Positions 16,082 through 25,280 of a stretch of 64,000 bases of DNA are shown here, piece by piece. A model generated the notes under the pieces. That model worked only from the letters and a program-made list of their open reading frames with translations. It was not told the origin of the DNA and ran no database searches. Location: contig NZ_JBEUMS010000006.1 of assembly GCF_040543805.1 (NCBI RefSeq), positions 62,001 to 126,000 on the forward strand, written 5' to 3'. The first letter of the stretch is position 1, and every line of letters begins with the position of its first letter. A program made the translations under genes and the position numbers. Origin of the DNA: Arcicella rosea (GTDB lineage Bacteria > Bacteroidota > Bacteroidia > Cytophagales > Spirosomataceae).

Positions 16082-18325
16082 TTAGTCTATAGCTTCTTGA
16101 AAGTGAATGTCTTTGATTAAATCTTGGTATTTTCCTTGTAACACAATTTCGCCTTCGTTCAAAACGATTACTTTGTCGCATGCTGCCATTACCATTGGGT
16201 CATTTGAAATCGTGAGGAGCGTCCAAGGATTAGATTTATCAGTTAAAAAAGCAATTGTTTTTAGGCGTTCTGCTTTGTGTAATTCACGATAAATATCAGT
16301 AATCATCAATAATTTTGGTTTTTCAACCACACATCTAGCCACCGAAATTTTAGCGATAAAACTTTCTGAAAAACGTTTTCCTCCTGCAATCATCGAAGTA
16401 TTTAAGCCTTCTGGAAGTTCAGCAATAAAGTCGCTTAAGTTCAAACTATCTAATGCCCATTTCACGTCAGTATATTTTACTCCTGAACGTCCCATAGCAA
16501 TATTATCCAATAATGTTCCATCAAAAATGGCATCTAATGCAAGATTTCTTTCAATGCTATCACGGATTGAATCTAATTTCACATCTCTGATTGACATGCC
16601 ATTATAATTAATAGCTCCTTCAAAATCCGTAAAAATTGCTGAAAGTATTTTTAATAAAGTTTCTTTCCCAGAACCATTCGTTCCTGTAATACAAATACTT
16701 TCTTTAGGTGTTATATCGACATTGAGTTTTTTCAATACATATTTAGTTTCGCCCGGATAACGATAACTTAAATCTTTCAATTTAATTTCAAGTCCCTCGT
16801 TTTTCTCGTGAAAATTAATATTTAATCCTGATTGGCGTTCTAAAGGTAAATCGGTAACATGACCCATTTTCTCTACTGCCGTCAACAAATCAAAAACAGT
16901 ATCTGCTCCAGAAATAAGTTTTTCAACAGAGTTCACCACTAATACAATGATAATTTCAGAAGCAACAAATTGTCCTAGAGAAATTTGTCGGTCGATAACC
17001 AATGAAGTACCCAAAATCAATAAAACTGCTGTCACGAAAGTCTTGAAGAATACTGCATTTCCATACAAAATCAACAATACTTTAAAGTGTTTCTTTCTGT
17101 ATTTCAAATAGTTATTCACCAAGTAATCCATTCTTTGCATTGGCAAATTTGTAGAACCTGCCGATTTGAAAGCATATAAAGTACGAGCAATATCTTCTAG
17201 CCACTGCGCAACTTTGTACTTGTATTTAGATTCTGCCAGACTTGTTTCCATTCCTTTTGCTGCATTCAAATACACCACAAAAGTGACGATGGCGATGGTT
17301 AACAAACCAAATGCAATAAAGTAAGGATGATACAATGACAATAAAATAATACCGAAGAGAATCTGAATGAGGGCGGCAGTAATATCAATTAATACTTTAG
17401 GAAGGGCTTTTTGAACATTGAGAATATCAAAAAAGCGGTTCATTAATTCGGGAGCATAAGAGCCTAAAAGGGCTTCGGACTTTACTCTTGGAATACGATA
17501 GGTGAATTCAAAAGCGGCTTTTGCAAATACTCTTCTTTGTAATACTTCTACTAAGGTTTGTTGGTAAATTTGCAAAACCCCTGAAATGGTAACTCCAAGT
17601 ATAACGATGGTAATTAAAACATAAACTGAGCTGAAAGCTAAACCTCCAGACACTAACCCGATAATTGCCTGAATTCCTAATGGTAAGGTTAAGCTGATAA
17701 TTCCGACGACGATGGCATAAATGTAAATATAACCAATGTCTTTTCGTTCTGCACCCAGCATTCTGAACAAACGCTTCATCGGGCTGATGTCTTCTACAAT
17801 TGGTGTATCGTCAATATTTTCTAAAGGATATACAACCAGAAACCTTACTTTCCCATCTTTGGTGCTATCGGCTTGATTACTGACTGTGGCTGGATGAAAC
17901 AATTGGTTTTCATCAATTTCTTCTACGCCTTTGTCATCGACAAACTGATAAAAAAATGGCTTGCTGTTTTTTAATTGTCTGGCAGCAAAAATGGTTTTAA
18001 TGCCATCCTTACTTTCATCAAAAAAAATTACAGGGTGGTTGTTGGCTTGAATGAGCTCTTTAAAACCTTGCTCATCTGCATAATTTTCTACTACTAAGAA
18101 TTTTTGTTTTCGGGCTGCTTGCGTAAGTGCGTTTACAAAATCATCAATTTCGTTTACTTTGAAAGTTGTCTGCTTCGAAAGTGGTGATTGATACGCAAAG
18201 TTGTCAAAATCAGTACCGTAAAACTCGGTTAGTTTCTTAACAATAAGGCTTAACTGAGTGGATTGCATATTTTTTTTGTTTGAATGTGTAATATTAATTT
18301 GATTAATTAATGAAATTAATGCCAT
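16082..18325 (-). CDS. ABC exporter with degenerate ATPase domain (type I secretion-like)
   Basis: 747 residues from 18325, or 728 from the ATG at 18268. Layout: a ~180-residue cytoplasmic N-terminal domain without a visible C39 peptidase Cys/His pair, an ABC transmembrane domain with about six helices (200-470), then a nucleotide-binding domain. The ATPase motifs are altered: Walker A is GTNGSGKET (Glu instead of Ser/Thr after Lys), the signature position reads RFSES in place of LSGGQ, Walker B reads LLMITDIY without the catalytic Glu, and the switch histidine is Asn (TISNDP). It heads the operon with HlyD and TolC. Related Bacteroidota exporters may share some decay; whether it hydrolyses ATP is doubtful. 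Confidence 0.9.
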   Translation of the reverse strand: MALISLINQINITHSNKKNMQSTQLSLIVKKLTEFYGTDFDNFAYQSPLSKQTTFKVNEIDDFVNALTQAARKQKFLVVENYADEQGFKELIQANNHPVIFFDESKDGIKTIFAARQLKNSKPFFYQFVDDKGVEEIDENQLFHPATVSNQADSTKDGKVRFLVVYPLENIDDTPIVEDISPMKRLFRMLGAERKDIGYIYIYAIVVGIISLTLPLGIQAIIGLVSGGLAFSSVYVLITIVILGVTISGVLQIYQQTLVEVLQRRVFAKAAFEFTYRIPRVKSEALLGSYAPELMNRFFDILNVQKALPKVLIDITAALIQILFGIILLSLYHPYFIAFGLLTIAIVTFVVYLNAAKGMETSLAESKYKYKVAQWLEDIARTLYAFKSAGSTNLPMQRMDYLVNNYLKYRKKHFKVLLILYGNAVFFKTFVTAVLLILGTSLVIDRQISLGQFVASEIIIVLVVNSVEKLISGADTVFDLLTAVEKMGHVTDLPLERQSGLNINFHEKNEGLEIKLKDLSYRYPGETKYVLKKLNVDITPKESICITGTNGSGKETLLKILSAIFTDFEGAINYNGMSIRDVKLDSIRDSIERNLALDAIFDGTLLDNIAMGRSGVKYTDVKWALDSLNLSDFIAELPEGLNTSMIAGGKRFSESFIAKISVARCVVEKPKLLMITDIYRELHKAERLKTIAFLTDKSNPWTLLTISNDPMVMAACDKVIVLNEGEIVLQGKYQDLIKDIHFQEAID

Positions 18326-18593
18326 TTAATTGTTCTAACAACTAAAATATTACTTGTGTTTAGCAAAAATCTCAATAATTGATAAGCGGTTAAATATTAT
18401 CAATAAAACTAAGATTTATCAATAACAAATAATTGTACCAAAGTTTGTTTGTAAATTTACTCCTCAATTTTTTAATAACTCTTAACATTGGTTTAATCAA
18501 TAATTTTTATTTGATTTTCAACGTTTAAGTCTTTAATCGCTAAACCCTAAAACTTTATAAGCTTATGCTAGATTCAGAAACAAAACAAACAAT

Positions 18594-21014
18594 ATGTTCG
18601 TAAAAAAAATAATTGCTTTATTTATATTTTTGACCATCAATTTATATAATAATTCGTACGCTTTTCAAAAAAATAATGCTGATTCAAACTTAGATGCCAA
18701 TAGCATTATTCAAAAAGCTATTGAGCTTGCTCCGCTTCATGATAAAGCTTTTGTTAACTATCAAGCAGAAGTATTTATCCAAAATTCTGCAAAGTGGACG
18801 CAAATTCCGGGCTTATGGAAACCCATCTTAATGAATGAAGGTGTTGAAGAAAATCTTCTTTACCAGTCTGAGTCTTTTGCGCAGTTTTCAGTAAGTGCTG
18901 ATAATACTTATCATTTTATCAACAAAGCCATTAGAAATAATTATCATACTGAGGCTCGTCCTGATAAATACATTAACCCAAACTTCTATAAAGCTACTTT
19001 AGGAACAAATGCCATTTCGCCACTTTCGCCAAAGGCTTTCCAATATTATGATTTTGAGTACTTAGGCACTGAAATCATTAATCAAGTAAAAATTCATCAA
19101 ATAAAAGTTATCCCCAAAAATAATAACGACGAAAAAGTATTTAGTGGTATTATTTCCCTAACTGATGTGGACTTTTTTCTACAAAGTGTGGAATTAAAGG
19201 TCAAAAACTATAATATTACTTATCAAATACAAGTAAGATATGTGCCATTTAATACCCAGTGGGTACCTGAGCATTATCAAATCACTGCCACTGGTGCTTT
19301 GATGGGTTTTGAAGGTGAATATACTTACAAAGCTAAAGTTTGGAATTACCAGAGTATTATTCATAAAATAATTCCTGAATTAATTCGCCCTAATGAAGAT
19401 GAATTCAAGGAAATCGTCAATATCCAAGAACGAAATTTTGAGGTTCAGCAATTTAAACAAGTAATGTCGGCTTTGAGTACCAACCTTAAAAACCAATGGA
19501 GTGATGCCAACATTGCTTCTGGTTTAAGACGTTACGATAAAATTGAAATCGCTCCTGAAGCTGATATTCAAAACGATAATGTTTGGTATCAATTAAAACT
19601 CAATTCAGATTTCAAAGCTTTCACTCCCGACTTACCGATTAGCTCATACAACAAAAACTCGCTCCCTTTACAACCTGATGAGTTTTCAACTTATCGACAA
19701 GCCAATCAAAAGTTTGGAATAGGAAGTGTTTTGTTCAGTCGTTCATACTTTTGGGGCAATACCAAACGTGGATACTATCCTTATGAAATCTATTATAAAT
19801 CTCCTGTTTTAGATTTCAATTTTAATACCGTCGAAGGTTTTGTTTATAATACAGGTGCATTGTTTCGCTATCGTAGAAACCGCTATGATTGGTGGGAAAT
19901 TGACCCTACTTGGCGCTATTCAGTAACACAGAATCGTTCGATGGGAATGGTGAAGATTCGTTGGAAAACACAAAGAGAAGATTTTAGTGTTTCTGGTGGT
20001 TCATTCATTTCACAGTACAATGTTGATACGCCTGTTGCGCTCGACTTGAACTCTCTTTCAACGCTTTTATTAAAAAAGAACTTCGTAAAAATCTATGAAA
20101 AAGATTTTGTCAATCTTTCTTATAACGACCGTTTCTCGAATACTTTCGGTATCAAAACTTCTTTGGAGTGGGCAAGGCGTTATCCTTTAGAAAACACCAC
20201 TAATTATTACTGGATTAACTTTGCTGGCGACCCTTACTCTCCGAACTTTCCTCAAAACAAGGAAATTACGAATACAAAATTCCAAAGCAACGATGCTTTC
20301 TTAGCAAGTTTCCAGATTAATTACCGTCCTACACTCAAGAAACAATATCGTAATAGTATTCGCTATGTAGATTTTTCTTCATCGCCTCTGATTACCTTTA
20401 AATACCGTGGAGCTATTCCAAAAGTATTTGGCACAGAGATAGATTTTCATACCATAGAATTAGGAATCACCCATAATTTCCCATTAAGTATCAATACCAA
20501 TTTTAATTATATTGCCCAAGCAGGTACTTTTTTAAGTGCGAACAAAATGACCTTCGCAGATTATAAGCACTTCAACGGAAACAATAACATGATTTCAATT
20601 GGCGATGCCCTTACCACACATCGTTTAGTTGGTTTTTACGATAATTATATTTGGGGAGTAAGTAAAAAGCTGATTGACCCTTTTTATTTTTCAACCAATG
20701 GCTCATACATCGACATCATGACGATGGTCGGGCTTAGAAAATTCGCTCTAACACAATCTACCACAATTCGTAATAAGGGTATTCGTGAAGAACTTTTCGC
20801 TAATTATCTTTATACTGCCAACAACGATATTCATAATGTTGAAATTGGTTATGGAATTGATGGAATTCTGAGAATACTAAGAGTTGAAGCTGTTTTTGCT
20901 TATAATAATAGAGGTTTACCCAACAAAGATTTCACCAAGTTTCAAAATACACAATTCGGTATTAGAATTTCATTGAATGCAAGAGTGCGTGGTGGAGTAA
21001 CGCCTGATTGGTGA
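18594..21014 (+). CDS. DUF5686-family outer-membrane protein
   Basis: 806 residues with a signal peptide (about 23 residues, ending NNSYAF). The N-terminal third has the DUF5686 features: ANSIIQKAIELAPLHDKAF, a KPILMNEGVEENLLYQSES segment, and a soluble domain comparing with outer-membrane lipoprotein carriers (GIISLTDVDFFLQSVELKV). The remaining ~500 residues are strand-rich, as a large barrel (YPYEIYYKSPVLDFNFNTV onward). Many relatives begin with a carboxypeptidase-regulatory-like domain; here it is absent. Function unknown, suspected in envelope maintenance. Divergent from the exporter operon and closed by its own terminator. Confidence 0.88.
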   Translation: MFVKKIIALFIFLTINLYNNSYAFQKNNADSNLDANSIIQKAIELAPLHDKAFVNYQAEVFIQNSAKWTQIPGLWKPILMNEGVEENLLYQSESFAQFSVSADNTYHFINKAIRNNYHTEARPDKYINPNFYKATLGTNAISPLSPKAFQYYDFEYLGTEIINQVKIHQIKVIPKNNNDEKVFSGIISLTDVDFFLQSVELKVKNYNITYQIQVRYVPFNTQWVPEHYQITATGALMGFEGEYTYKAKVWNYQSIIHKIIPELIRPNEDEFKEIVNIQERNFEVQQFKQVMSALSTNLKNQWSDANIASGLRRYDKIEIAPEADIQNDNVWYQLKLNSDFKAFTPDLPISSYNKNSLPLQPDEFSTYRQANQKFGIGSVLFSRSYFWGNTKRGYYPYEIYYKSPVLDFNFNTVEGFVYNTGALFRYRRNRYDWWEIDPTWRYSVTQNRSMGMVKIRWKTQREDFSVSGGSFISQYNVDTPVALDLNSLSTLLLKKNFVKIYEKDFVNLSYNDRFSNTFGIKTSLEWARRYPLENTTNYYWINFAGDPYSPNFPQNKEITNTKFQSNDAFLASFQINYRPTLKKQYRNSIRYVDFSSSPLITFKYRGAIPKVFGTEIDFHTIELGITHNFPLSINTNFNYIAQAGTFLSANKMTFADYKHFNGNNNMISIGDALTTHRLVGFYDNYIWGVSKKLIDPFYFSTNGSYIDIMTMVGLRKFALTQSTTIRNKGIREELFANYLYTANNDIHNVEIGYGIDGILRILRVEAVFAYNNRGLPNKDFTKFQNTQFGIRISLNARVRGGVTPDW

Positions 21015-21035
21015 TAAAAATGAATCATTTTTTCC

Positions 21036-21089
21036 TTAGCGGAGATACATCTAATCTTACAGAGATGAATGTATTTCCGCTATTTTTTT
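21036..21089 (+). terminator. Intrinsic terminator after the DUF5686 gene
   Basis: Imperfect stem TTAGCGGAGATACATC / GATGAATGTATTTCCGCTA followed by seven T. The stem text GCGGA is also the opening of the adjacent tandem repeat units. Confidence 0.75.
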
Positions 21090-21095
21090 GTCCTT

Positions 21096-21395
21096 GCGGA
21101 AAATAAAAATGCTTCTGAGGAAAATTATTTTTGAATTGCGGAAAATGAAATCGCCTCTGAGGAAAATTATTTATCAATTGTGGAAAATGAAATCGCCTCT
21201 GAGGAAAATTATTTATCAATTGTGGAAAATGAAATCGCCTCTGAGGAAAATTATTTATCAATTGCGGAAAACAAAATCGCCTCTGAGGAAAATTATTTTT
21301 GAATTGCGGAAAACAAAATCACCTCAGCGGAAAATTATTTATCAATTTCGGAAAACAAAATTGCCTTAGCGGAAAATTATTTATGGATTGTGGAA
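21096..21395. repeat. 42-bp tandem repeat array 2 (seven copies, alternating 21-bp halves)
   Basis: Two 21-bp half-units alternate: GCGGAAAATGAAATCGCCTC(T) and GAGGAAAATTATTTATCAAT(T). Type-A halves start at 21096, 21138, 21180, 21222, 21264, 21306, 21348 and 21390, an exact 42-bp step. Because 42 is divisible by three, long stop-free frames arise on both strands (14-residue peptide periods such as MKSPLRKIIYQLWK), but the sequence looks like a minisatellite rather than a gene. It lies after a terminator and 160 bp before the next gene. Confidence 0.92.
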
Positions 21396-21554
21396 TTCTT
21401 AAAGGGCTTTGTATAAAGTCAATAGGCTTTAATCTACTTTATAGCAGAAATTTCGCCAAGTACATCTAAAAAAAGACAAGAAAATCAGGATAAAACACTA
21501 CTTTTATTCATGAATAAATTGTTTGAGCATTCTTATTTTTAAATCTAAAAACTA

Positions 21555-22400
21555 ATGAAAAAATCATTTAAAACCGTAGCATTCTTTGCGCTAGTACTTT
21601 CTTCAAATTACGCTTTCTCGCAAGTAACCTTAAAAAAACTCTGGGAAACCGATACCACACTGACCACGCCAGAATCTATCTTATTCGAGCCTAAATCTAA
21701 TACTGTTTTTGTATCCTGTATCAATGGTGGTCCTGCGGCAACGAATGAAAAAAGCTTTATTGCAAAAATTGATTTAAGTGGCAAAATCACCCAATTAAAA
21801 CTGAGCGAAAACCTACATTCTACAAAAGGAATGGGCTTTTTAGATGGCAAACTTTATGTTGCTGAAATCTTTAAATTAGTAGAAATTGACCCAAAAACAG
21901 GCAAAGTATTGCATAAATACGAAGTACCTGATGCAAAGTTCTTGAATGATGTTAGTGTGGATAGCAAAAATAAAATTGTGTATTTCACAGATATGCGTTC
22001 GGATAGACTTTGGAAATTAGAAAAAGGACAAATCGTAAAAGTAGTTGAAGGTGCTCCGCTCAAAAATCCGAATGGAGTATTCTTTGAAAATGGCAAATTG
22101 ATTGTCGGCAATGGTGATGGTAAAATTTTGGCTTATGATTTACAATCGCAACAATTTTCAACTATTGCTGAAGGAATGGGTGGCATTGATGGTATTTTAT
22201 CAGATGGCAAAAAAGGTTATTTTGCTTCTGAATGGAGAGGAAAAGTTTGGCATATCAACACAGAAGGAAAAACACAATTACTCCTTGATTTAGTTGACGC
22301 AAAAGTAAATACGGCTGATTTTGAATATATCCACAATAAAAAACTAATGCTAATTCCAACTTTCTTGAAGAACAAAGTGTTAGCTTATTCAGTTGAATAA
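21555..22400 (+). CDS. SMP-30/gluconolactonase-like periplasmic beta-propeller protein
   Basis: 281 residues with a signal peptide (cleaved after NYAFS, about residue 22). The mature protein repeats propeller blades: TTPESILFEPKSNTVFVSC, STKGMGFLDGKLYVAEIFKL, LNDVSVDSKNKIVYFTDMRS, NPNGVFFENGKLIVGNGDGK, GIDGILSDGKKGYFASEW. This is the six-bladed SMP-30/NHL-like pattern, seen in lactonases and sugar-binding proteins. Acidic and Asn residues at blade starts are compatible with a metal site but a catalytic set cannot be assigned. It precedes the molybdenum hydroxylase genes by 126 bp filled with short repeats. Confidence 0.8.
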   Translation: MKKSFKTVAFFALVLSSNYAFSQVTLKKLWETDTTLTTPESILFEPKSNTVFVSCINGGPAATNEKSFIAKIDLSGKITQLKLSENLHSTKGMGFLDGKLYVAEIFKLVEIDPKTGKVLHKYEVPDAKFLNDVSVDSKNKIVYFTDMRSDRLWKLEKGQIVKVVEGAPLKNPNGVFFENGKLIVGNGDGKILAYDLQSQQFSTIAEGMGGIDGILSDGKKGYFASEWRGKVWHINTEGKTQLLLDLVDAKVNTADFEYIHNKKLMLIPTFLKNKVLAYSVE

Positions 22401-22402
22401 TT

Positions 22403-22506
22403 CGATTTTGGATGTTGGATTTCGGATGTCGGATTTCAGCTATCAGCTATTTAAAACAAGCTAAAATAATAATTCTGAAAGCCGAAAGCAGACAGCCGAA
22501 AGCCAA
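22403..22506. repeat. Low-complexity intergenic repeat (GGATTTCGGATGTCGGATTT type)
   Basis: Imperfect short direct repeats (GGATGTTGGATTTC, GGATGTCGGATTTC) are followed, after about 40 bp, by related reverse-complement-like text (CTGAAAGCCGAAAGC, CAGCCGAAAGCC). The two halves could pair. No coding signal. Confidence 0.6.
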
Positions 22507-22526
22507 CAGAAAAAAAATTAACAATC

Positions 22527-23015
22527 ATGGCAAAGTATAATCTCACAGTAAATGGCAAAAAGTATAATGTAGATGCTGATGCCGACACTCCCCTTTTGTG
22601 GGTCATTCGTGACCACGTAGGTTTAAAAGGTACAAAGTTTGGTTGTGGTATGGCACTTTGCGGTGCTTGTACTGTTCATTTGGACGGTCAACCGATTCGT
22701 TCATGTTCAACACCAATCTCTACGTTGAAAGCTGCTAACAAAATCACAACGATTGAAGGTATTTCAGTGAATACCGATAGCGCTGTTCAAAAAGCTTGGA
22801 TTGAAGAACAAGTACCACAATGTGGTTATTGTCAGTCAGGGCAAATCATGTCGGCAGTAGCTTTATTGAAGGAAAAGAGTAATCCAACAGACTCAGATAT
22901 TGATGAAGCGATGTCAGGAAATATTTGTCGTTGTGGTACTTATCCACGTATTCGTAAGGCAATTCATAGAGCAGCCGAATTAATGAAAGATGGTGGTAAT
23001 TCTACTGGCAAGTAA
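22527..23015 (+). CDS. (2Fe-2S)-binding subunit of an aldehyde/isoquinoline oxidoreductase (IorA-like)
   Basis: 162 residues, the normal length for the small electron-transfer subunit of xanthine oxidase-family enzymes. Plant-type [2Fe-2S] cluster ligands: FGCGMALCGACTVHLDG plus IRSC (first domain), and a second helical [2Fe-2S] domain with CGYCQSGQ and GNICRCGTYPRI. It takes electrons from the molybdenum subunit encoded 18 bp downstream. No separate FAD subunit is nearby, which fits the two-subunit IorAB architecture. Confidence 0.95.
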   Translation: MAKYNLTVNGKKYNVDADADTPLLWVIRDHVGLKGTKFGCGMALCGACTVHLDGQPIRSCSTPISTLKAANKITTIEGISVNTDSAVQKAWIEEQVPQCGYCQSGQIMSAVALLKEKSNPTDSDIDEAMSGNICRCGTYPRIRKAIHRAAELMKDGGNSTGK

Positions 23016-23033
23016 TTTTAAAACCTCAAAAAC

Positions 23034-25199
23034 ATGACACAGCAAAACTCACGCAGGGACTTTATAAAAGCCAGCACGATGTTGGCAATTGGTTTCTCAT
23101 TACCTTCAATCGGTAAAGCAGAAAGCCTTCACAAGATTGATACAAGCAGTGCAAGTGCTTTAGGAATAGAATTAAATCCTTACATTTTAATTAATGACGA
23201 TGGTAAAATTATCCTTTTCAATGCACGCCCAGATATGGGACAAGGTACTTATCAATCGCTTCCGCTTTTAATTGCCGAAGAATTAGAAGTTACTTTAGAT
23301 CAAGTAGAAATCCGTAATACCGACGGACAAGGGAAATATGGCGCACAGCTTTCGGGCGGTTCATCGTCAGTGCGTACTCGTTGGCTACCGATGCGTAAAG
23401 CAGGTGCGGCAGTAAAAGAAATGTTGATAACAGCCGCAAGTAAAAAATGGCAAGTACCCACAACAGAATGCTATGCTGAAACAGGCAAAGTATTTCATAA
23501 GCCATCAGGTAAATCTTATACTTATGGTGAATTAGTAGAAGAAGCCTCAAAATTAGAAATTCCGAAAGAACCGAAATTAAAAGACCAAAAGGATTTTAAA
23601 TTGTTGGGTAAATCGGTGCCTCGTCCAGAAATTCCTTCAAAAGTAAATGGAACAGCAGTTTTCGGGATAGATTCAGACATTCCGGGAATGTTATATGCAA
23701 GTATCGAACGCTCACCAACCATTCATGGGAAAGTTGTTAGCTTCGATGGTTCAGCAGCAATGAAAGTAAAAGGTGTTAAATACGTGGTAAAAACAGAACG
23801 CAAAATGCCTCATAAAGCAGTTGAAGCAGTAGCTGTAATTGCTGATACATATTGGGCAGCCTTGAAAGGCAGAAAAGCTTTGAAAATCAATTGGGATGCA
23901 CAAGGTTCTGATAAAATTTCTACCGATGCTTATTTTGAAAACTTAAGAACTTTAGCCAAAACGGAAGGTGTAGAATACAAAAATGAGAAAGTAGGTGATT
24001 TCAATAAAAGTTTTGAAAGTGCAACAAAAAAAGTAGAAGCACAGTACGAAACACCTTTCTTGGCACATGCTCCACTCGAACCAGAAAATGCTACCGTTTG
24101 GGTACAAGGTGATAAAGTAGAAATTTGGGCGCCTATTCAAGGACCAGACGGATTGATTCCACAAGTAGCACAATACTTGAAAATCAAACCTGAAAATGTA
24201 AAAGTAAACGTGCCATTTATGGGCGGTGCTTTCGGAAGAAAAGCTTATTTCGATTATGTAATGGAAGCAGCGAATCTTTCAAAACAAGTAAATGCTCCTG
24301 TAAAAGTAATTTGGACACGTGAAGATGATACTACGCAAGGACCATTCCGTCCGGGAATGTTATCGGCAATGCAAGGCGGTTTGGATGAAAAAGGCAATGT
24401 TTTAGCCCACAATCATAAAATTGTAGGTAGCTCAATTCAACACCAAGTATTTGGTAATCCATTGAAAAATGCACCAGATGATTGGGCAATTGAAACAGCC
24501 AACACAGAAGATAGTCCTTATGATTTTGCAAGTCGTAAAGCAAGTTTCCATTTAGCCGAAACTGAGATTCCAATTCTTTGGTGGCGTTCAGTATATTCTT
24601 CAACGACAGCTTTCGGACAAGAATGTTTTGTTGATGAATTAGCACACGCTGCTAAAACCGACCCATTGGCTTTCCGTTTAGATATGTTGGCAGATGCTCC
24701 AAGATTTAGCAGAGTATTACAAACCTTGGCGAAAAAGACTAATTATCATCAAAAACTTCCTGAAAGACAAGCTATTGGGATAGCCGTTGCTCGTTCATTT
24801 GGAACAATTGTAGCTCATGCAGTTACGGTTTCAAAAAATGGCAAAGGCGTTAAAATCGAAAAAGTAGTTTCGGTAATCGACTGCGGAATGACGGTGAATC
24901 CAGACAATATCAAAGCTCAAACAGAAGGCAATATTGTAATGGGTTTAACCGCTGCCATTAAAAATGGCATTACTATCAAAGACGGACTTACCGAACAAAG
25001 TAATTTCCACCAATACAATGTTTTGAGAATTAACGAAATGCCTAAAACAGAAGTGTATATTGTAGATAATCAAGAAGCACCAGGAGGCGTAGGCGAACCA
25101 GGTTTACCACCATTTGCTCCTGCACTTTGCAATGCGATTTATAATTTAACAGGTACAAGAATTCGTACTTTACCTTTTGATATTGATAATATTGGGTAG
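23034..25199 (+). CDS. Molybdopterin-binding subunit of an aldehyde/isoquinoline oxidoreductase (IorB-like)
   Basis: 721 residues, an IorB-type large subunit. It starts with a Tat signal (SRRDFIKASTMLAIGFSL) for export of the folded molybdoenzyme. Cofactor motifs: RPDMGQGTYQSLPLL near 67, SGGSSSVRTRW, GGAFGRKAYFDYVME in the middle, and the catalytic glutamate segment GGVGEPGLPPFAPALCNA near the C-terminus. With the 2Fe-2S subunit it should hydroxylate an aldehyde or N-heterocycle in the periplasm; the substrate cannot be read from sequence. The electron acceptor (a cytochrome c in relatives) is not encoded here. Confidence 0.94.
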   Translation: MTQQNSRRDFIKASTMLAIGFSLPSIGKAESLHKIDTSSASALGIELNPYILINDDGKIILFNARPDMGQGTYQSLPLLIAEELEVTLDQVEIRNTDGQGKYGAQLSGGSSSVRTRWLPMRKAGAAVKEMLITAASKKWQVPTTECYAETGKVFHKPSGKSYTYGELVEEASKLEIPKEPKLKDQKDFKLLGKSVPRPEIPSKVNGTAVFGIDSDIPGMLYASIERSPTIHGKVVSFDGSAAMKVKGVKYVVKTERKMPHKAVEAVAVIADTYWAALKGRKALKINWDAQGSDKISTDAYFENLRTLAKTEGVEYKNEKVGDFNKSFESATKKVEAQYETPFLAHAPLEPENATVWVQGDKVEIWAPIQGPDGLIPQVAQYLKIKPENVKVNVPFMGGAFGRKAYFDYVMEAANLSKQVNAPVKVIWTREDDTTQGPFRPGMLSAMQGGLDEKGNVLAHNHKIVGSSIQHQVFGNPLKNAPDDWAIETANTEDSPYDFASRKASFHLAETEIPILWWRSVYSSTTAFGQECFVDELAHAAKTDPLAFRLDMLADAPRFSRVLQTLAKKTNYHQKLPERQAIGIAVARSFGTIVAHAVTVSKNGKGVKIEKVVSVIDCGMTVNPDNIKAQTEGNIVMGLTAAIKNGITIKDGLTEQSNFHQYNVLRINEMPKTEVYIVDNQEAPGGVGEPGLPPFAPALCNAIYNLTGTRIRTLPFDIDNIG

Positions 25200-25215
25200 G
25201 GAAAATAACGGTCAA

Positions 25216-25253
25216 CAAAAAAGGAACTGTCTTGACGATAGTTCCTTTTTTTG
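25216..25253. terminator. Bidirectional terminator between iorB-like gene and thyA
   Basis: AAAAAAGGAACTGTC / GATAGTTCCTTTTTTT, a near-perfect stem with A and T runs on either side, in a convergent gap. Confidence 0.88.
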
Positions 25254-25280
25254 TTATTTGCCTTCTTGAAAATCTCATTC

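Noticed and set aside
21025..21369. Open frames on both strands through array 2 as genes
   Set aside because: They exist only because the period is divisible by three; no promoter, no unique sequence and low complexity.
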